Part shown: positions 5,990 to 8,666 of the stretch, one piece after another | Numbering within the stretch: the stretch's first letter is position 1 | Layout of the letters: every line of letters begins with the position of its first letter | Origin: Lachnospiraceae bacterium UBA3785 | Lineage (GTDB): Bacteria > Bacillota > Clostridia > Lachnospirales > Lachnospiraceae | NCBI GenBank assembly: GCA_002369495.1 | Contig: DFFD01000148.1 | Span: 3,105-11,770, forward strand | Direction of reading: 5' to 3' | Length of the DNA: 8,666 nucleotides | The notes under the pieces: model-generated | The model's database searches: none | What the model was told of the DNA's origin: nothing | Seen by the model: the letters and a program-made list of their open reading frames with translations, nothing else | Position numbers and translations under genes: made by a program

Positions 5990-7624
5990 ATGAAAAGATT
6001 TCTGGCAGCAGCGGCAGCCTGCGTCATGGCCGGGAGCCTTCTCATCGGCTGCGGCGCTTCCGGACAGGGAACTGCTTCGGAGAGCGCGGGACAGCCGGAG
6101 AGCGCAGCTGTAAGCACCGGAGAATCCGCAGGGAGCTCTTCGGAGAGCACTGCCCCGTCCGGAAAGAAGGTCATGGTCATCGGAGACACGACTTTCAACG
6201 CGGAGAACTGGGAGGAGACGATCGATCCGCACCGCACCTACAACGGCTGGCCGTGCATCCGCTACGGTGTCGGCGAGACGCTGGTCCACTATACGGACAC
6301 GATGGAGCTTGAGCCCTGGCTTGCGACAGACTGGAAAAATGACGGAAACTGCACCTGGACCGTCATGCTGCGCGACGGGGTTAAATTTTCCTCGGGACGC
6401 GACATGGACGCTGAGGCGGTGAAGGAGTGCTTCGAGCATCTTCTCGCCAATCACGACCGTGCCCCGGGAGATACGAAGATCGAGAGCATGGAGGCTGACG
6501 GCCAGACCCTTACGATCGTGACATCCGAGCCGAACCCGGCTCTGATGAACTATCTGGGCGACCCCTACGCCTGCATCATCGACGTGGCGGCCTCTGATTT
6601 TGAGACAGGGATCTCCGTCGGCACGGGTCCCTACAGGGCGGTCGACATGGTGATGGACGACCATATCACGCTGGTGCCGAACGAGTATTACTGGGACGGC
6701 ACGCCGAAGATCGATGAGCTGACCATCCGCACCCTGTCGAACGGCGACACGCTCTCCGCAGCCCTGCTTGCCGGCGACATCGACGCGGCCTACGGCATGG
6801 CCTATGAAGCGTATCCGAACTTCGAGAACGATCAGTATCAGTTCTCCGGGATCCAGACGTCGCGCGCATTTTTCGCGTCGATGAACATGACGAGCCCGAT
6901 CATCCAGGATCCGGCGGTCCGGAAAGCGATCGCGATGGGCATCGACAAGGAAGGATTCGTCGGGACGCTGCTGGAAGGGCACGGCGTTGTGGGGCACGGC
7001 GCATTTCCGGACGGATTTTCAACATTCGGCGGCGAGAAGGTGACGACCGATACCTATGATCCCGCCGCGGCCGCGAAGCTGCTCGAGGAAGACGGCTGGA
7101 TCGATACGGACGGCAACGGTTTCCGCGATAAGGACGGACAGGAGCTGGTCATCCGCTGGCTGACCTATCCGAGCCGCCAGGAGCTGCCGCTGCTGGCTGA
7201 GTCCGTGCAGGCATCCCTGAAGGATATCGGCATCAACGTGGACATCAACAACACCGCGAACCGCCGCGAATTCCTGGGCAAGATGGAGACCTGGGATATC
7301 TACGCGTCCGCGCTGGTCACGGCCCCGTCCGGAGACCCGCAGTATTTCTTCACGACTTCCTGCCTGCCGGGCATGAGCTACAACTTCGGCGCCTACGAAA
7401 ATGAAGAGGTCAGCGCCCTGATCGACGAGCTCGCGACGGAGTTCGATCCCGCGCGCCGTGCGGAGATCGCGGTCGAGCTGCAGCAGAAGATCCTCGATGA
7501 CAACGCGTATGTGTTCTGCTCGTTCCTTGAGATGAACATGATCTCGAAGAGTTATGTGACGGGCTGGACGGCTCACGCGTGCGATTACTATGAGGTGACG
7601 GCGGAGCTGGATATCAATAAGTGA
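5990..7624 (+). CDS. ABC importer substrate-binding lipoprotein, family 5 (NikA/DppA-like)
   Basis: A 544-residue extracellular binding protein tethered to the membrane. Residues 1-21 are a lipoprotein signal, with a hydrophobic core and lipobox LIGC, so C21 is the lipidated residue. A low-complexity linker rich in Ser, Gly, Glu and Ala follows to about residue 58. Family 5 hallmarks include WTVMLRDGVKFSSG (123-136), GTGPY (211-215), NEYYWDG (231-237), the LLAGDIDAAYG stretch (259-269) and the KLLEEDGW segment. HRTYNGWPCIRYGVGETL near the start of the mature domain may help identify the subfamily. I could not match the Ni-contacting histidine of E. coli NikA, so the ligand is left open: nickel complex, metallophore or peptide-like. 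It is the last gene of the operon. The strong AGGAGGA site 7 nt before the ATG fits the high level needed for a binding protein. A GGGACGGTTC palindrome follows 12 nt after the stop. Confidence 0.93.
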   Translation: MKRFLAAAAACVMAGSLLIGCGASGQGTASESAGQPESAAVSTGESAGSSSESTAPSGKKVMVIGDTTFNAENWEETIDPHRTYNGWPCIRYGVGETLVHYTDTMELEPWLATDWKNDGNCTWTVMLRDGVKFSSGRDMDAEAVKECFEHLLANHDRAPGDTKIESMEADGQTLTIVTSEPNPALMNYLGDPYACIIDVAASDFETGISVGTGPYRAVDMVMDDHITLVPNEYYWDGTPKIDELTIRTLSNGDTLSAALLAGDIDAAYGMAYEAYPNFENDQYQFSGIQTSRAFFASMNMTSPIIQDPAVRKAIAMGIDKEGFVGTLLEGHGVVGHGAFPDGFSTFGGEKVTTDTYDPAAAAKLLEEDGWIDTDGNGFRDKDGQELVIRWLTYPSRQELPLLAESVQASLKDIGINVDINNTANRREFLGKMETWDIYASALVTAPSGDPQYFFTTSCLPGMSYNFGAYENEEVSALIDELATEFDPARRAEIAVELQQKILDDNAYVFCSFLEMNMISKSYVTGWTAHACDYYEVTAELDINK

Positions 7625-7636
7625 CGGTGCTATTCA

Positions 7637-7684
7637 GGGACGGTTCCCCCCGGCCGCCTTCGGCGGCCTCCCAGGAACCGTCCC
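7637..7684. repeat. GGGACGGTTCC palindrome (REP-like / transcript-end hairpin)
   Basis: An 11-bp perfect outer stem, GGGACGGTTCC (7637-7647) with GGAACCGTCCC (7674-7684), encloses a C-rich internal loop and a perfect 7-bp inner stem GGCCGCC/GGCGGCC (7652-7658 and 7662-7668) around a TTC loop. It begins 12 nt after the stop of the binding-protein gene. No T-run follows directly, so it is not a textbook intrinsic terminator. It may still stop transcription or protect the operon's 3' end. Its shape, with two arms and a short centre, also matches REP/REPIN-type mobile repeats. Confidence 0.75.
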
Positions 7685-7750
7685 CGGCTTAAGGCGGCCT
7701 CCCAGGAACCGTCCCCGGCTTAAGGCGGCCTCCCAGGAACCCCGTCCCCG
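7662..7750. repeat. three tandem 31-bp copies of the palindrome's right half
   Basis: Two identical 31-bp units occupy 7662-7692 and 7693-7723. A third at 7724-7750 carries two extra C residues inside the GGAACC-GTCCCC core and lacks the GGCTTAA end. Each unit runs GGCGGCC, TCCCA, GGAACCGTCCCC, GGCTTAA. Only one left arm (7637-7647) exists, so it could pair with any of three right arms. The last copy is followed by GTTTTAT, the only short T-tract in the stretch. Replication slippage between the CTTCGGCGGCC and CTTAAGGCGGCC segments would explain the expansion. Confidence 0.85.
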
Positions 7751-7772
7751 TTTTATGTTCATTTTCCGCTCA

Positions 7773-7801
7773 TTTACGGAGGACGGAAAGTGTGCTATAG
7801 T
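7773..7801 (+). promoter_or_regulatory. sigma-A promoter of the GH25 lysozyme gene
   Basis: TTTACG (7773-7778, four of six consensus bases), a 17-bp spacer, and TATAGT (7796-7801) preceded by TGC, an extended -10. Transcription would start near 7808, giving a leader of about 35 nt that holds the AGGGGA ribosome site (7831-7836). This is the best-formed promoter in the window. It separates the lysozyme from the upstream operon. Confidence 0.65.
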
Positions 7802-7842
7802 ACTCTCTGAAGGGGTTTTGGTGTTCGGAGAGGGGACTTGAG

Positions 7843-8613
7843 ATGGCAAAGAGGGGGAGAAAGAAAAGACGTAATCGGGTCGCGGTGCTCTGCATCGCGC
7901 TTTTTGTGCTTCTTCTGGCGGCCGGCGGCACCGTTTTTGTCCTGGCGAAGAAGAAGGTTATCTTCATCAACCGGTGGCTGGTCAATGAAAAGGCCGGCAC
8001 GATCGGCGTGGATATCTCAGCTTACCAGGCGGACGTTGATATGGAGAAGCTGATGGAGCAGGGGGTGGCGTTCATTTTCATGAAGGCGACCGAGGGAACC
8101 ACGCACCGTGACAGGCGTTTTCCGGAGAACTGGGAAAATGCAAAGCGGGCAGGCCTGCCCGCAGGCCCCTATCACTTCTTCTCCTTCAACAGTGCGGGGG
8201 AGACCCAGGCGGAGAACTTCATTGAGACGGTCGGACCGGATCTGCACGGCCGGCTGCTGCCGGTCGTCGACGTGGAGCTCTACGGCGGAAAGGTGAGTGA
8301 TCCGCCGGCCAGGGAGGACGTCGTGCGGGAGCTCGGCGTTTTCATGGAGGCGGTTCGGGAGCAGTACGGCGTTCTGCCGATGATCTATACAACCGCAGGG
8401 GTCTACAGGAGCTATATCAGGGGGGCTTTCGACGACTGCCGGATCTGGATCGCGAGCGTGAGCATGCCGGCGGACTGGAGCTACGGCGGCGAGTGGGACG
8501 TCTGGCAGTATTACAACAGGGCCGTGCTGGAGGGGTATTCCGGCGGCGAGAAGTATATCGACATGAACGTCCTGAACCGGGGGGTGAGCCTTGAGGAGCT
8601 GACGGTGCCGTGA
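7843..8613 (+). CDS. membrane-anchored GH25 lysozyme (N-acetylmuramidase)
   Basis: A 256-residue protein with a strongly basic cytoplasmic tip (residues 3-12), one membrane helix at about 13-35 and an extracellular glycoside hydrolase family 25 domain (54-250). It is predicted to cut the MurNAc-GlcNAc beta-1,4 bond of peptidoglycan. Family residues are visible: GVDISAYQ with D57, FIFMKATEGT (78-86), GPYHFF (108-113), the catalytic VVDVE with D143 and E145, MIYTT (180-184), WIAS, DVWQYYN (219-225) and the terminal D240-x-N242. There is no cell-wall-binding repeat, and no cleavage motif is clear after the helix, so it probably stays anchored and acts in wall remodelling or turnover rather than as a phage endolysin. 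The ATG at 7843 has AGGGGA 6 nt upstream. It has its own promoter and terminates before a palindrome at 8631; no functional link to the transporter is evident. Confidence 0.93.
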   Translation: MAKRGRKKRRNRVAVLCIALFVLLLAAGGTVFVLAKKKVIFINRWLVNEKAGTIGVDISAYQADVDMEKLMEQGVAFIFMKATEGTTHRDRRFPENWENAKRAGLPAGPYHFFSFNSAGETQAENFIETVGPDLHGRLLPVVDVELYGGKVSDPPAREDVVRELGVFMEAVREQYGVLPMIYTTAGVYRSYIRGAFDDCRIWIASVSMPADWSYGGEWDVWQYYNRAVLEGYSGGEKYIDMNVLNRGVSLEELTVP

Positions 8614-8629
8614 GGGGGTTCGACGGCTT

Positions 8630-8664
8630 GGGGACGGTTCTTCAACGGTTGAAGAACCGTCCCT
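8630..8664. repeat. GGGACGGTTC long perfect hairpin 3' of the lysozyme gene
   Basis: GGGACGGTTCTTCAA (8631-8645) is perfectly complementary to TTGAAGAACCGTCCC (8649-8663), a 15-bp stem with a CGG triloop; G8630 and T8664 can add a wobble pair. It lies 17 nt after the GH25 stop. Only two bases follow before the window ends, so a T-tract cannot be judged. It shares its outer 10 bases with the repeats at 13-24 and 7637, but the inner sequence differs. It is a plausible transcription-end structure and a member of the same repeat family. Confidence 0.8.
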
Positions 8665-8666
8665 CA

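Noticed and set aside
35..7624. Complete opine-metallophore (staphylopine-type) cluster
   Set aside because: No nicotianamine-synthase-like gene, opine dehydrogenase, histidine racemase or exporter is in the window; only the importer class and D-amino acid theme agree.
7763..7789. TTTCCG/CGGAAA 6-bp inverted repeat around the lysozyme -35 box
   Set aside because: Too short and without a second instance to support an operator.
8145..8162. Perfect 18-bp palindrome GCGGGCAGG/CCTGCCCGC inside the lysozyme gene
   Set aside because: It encodes the commonly conserved RAGLPAG stretch of GH25 proteins in a GC-rich codon set, so chance is the simplest explanation; no second copy was seen.
7843..8613. 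Phage endolysin or prophage remnant
   Set aside because: The protein has an N-terminal membrane anchor, no wall-binding repeats, its own promoter and no phage genes nearby.

Overview
The window looks like chromosomal DNA from a GC-rich anaerobic Firmicute, most probably in or near the Lachnospiraceae. This is an impression from protein style, purine-rich Shine-Dalgarno sites, a Gram-positive lipoprotein signal and a membrane-anchored GH25 muramidase; I could not run a taxonomic search. Eight genes lie within two divergent transcription units, followed by one single-gene unit. No rRNA, tRNA, CRISPR array or transposase gene was seen.

Leftward unit (1728 to 35, minus strand): a class I SAM-dependent methyltransferase (here MT1) followed after 38 nt by a D-amino acid aminotransferase (dat-like). 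Rightward unit (1890 to 7624): a complete nickel/peptide-type ABC importer of two permeases and two short ATPases, then a second SAM methyltransferase (MT2), then a substrate-binding lipoprotein. Spacing is tight throughout (4-nt overlap, then gaps of 4, 1, 11 and 23 nt), so this reads as one operon. The 161-nt divergent region carries candidate promoters on both strands, an inverted repeat holding both candidate -35 boxes, and three alternating copies of a GGAAAAT half-site spaced exactly 21 bp apart.

The third unit (7843 to 8613) is a GH25 lysozyme with an N-terminal membrane anchor and its own well-formed promoter.

The most interesting biology is the pairing of MT1 and MT2. They are full-length paralogues sharing an unusual NLTW(T/N)LP motif, one on each side of the divergent promoter and both tied to one importer, with a D-amino acid aminotransferase alongside. 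The ATPases lack the C-terminal extension of OppD/DppD types, which fits the NikDE/CntDF metal or metallophore class. A working idea is a system that imports a small ligand or metal complex and makes or modifies it by methylation. The substrate is unknown, and no opine-metallophore biosynthesis gene is present in the window.

All three transcription units end within 20 nt of a GGGACGGTTC palindromic element in the same sense orientation. At 7637-7750 the element's right half has been tandemly triplicated. These look like dispersed REP/REPIN-type elements occupying 3' ends.
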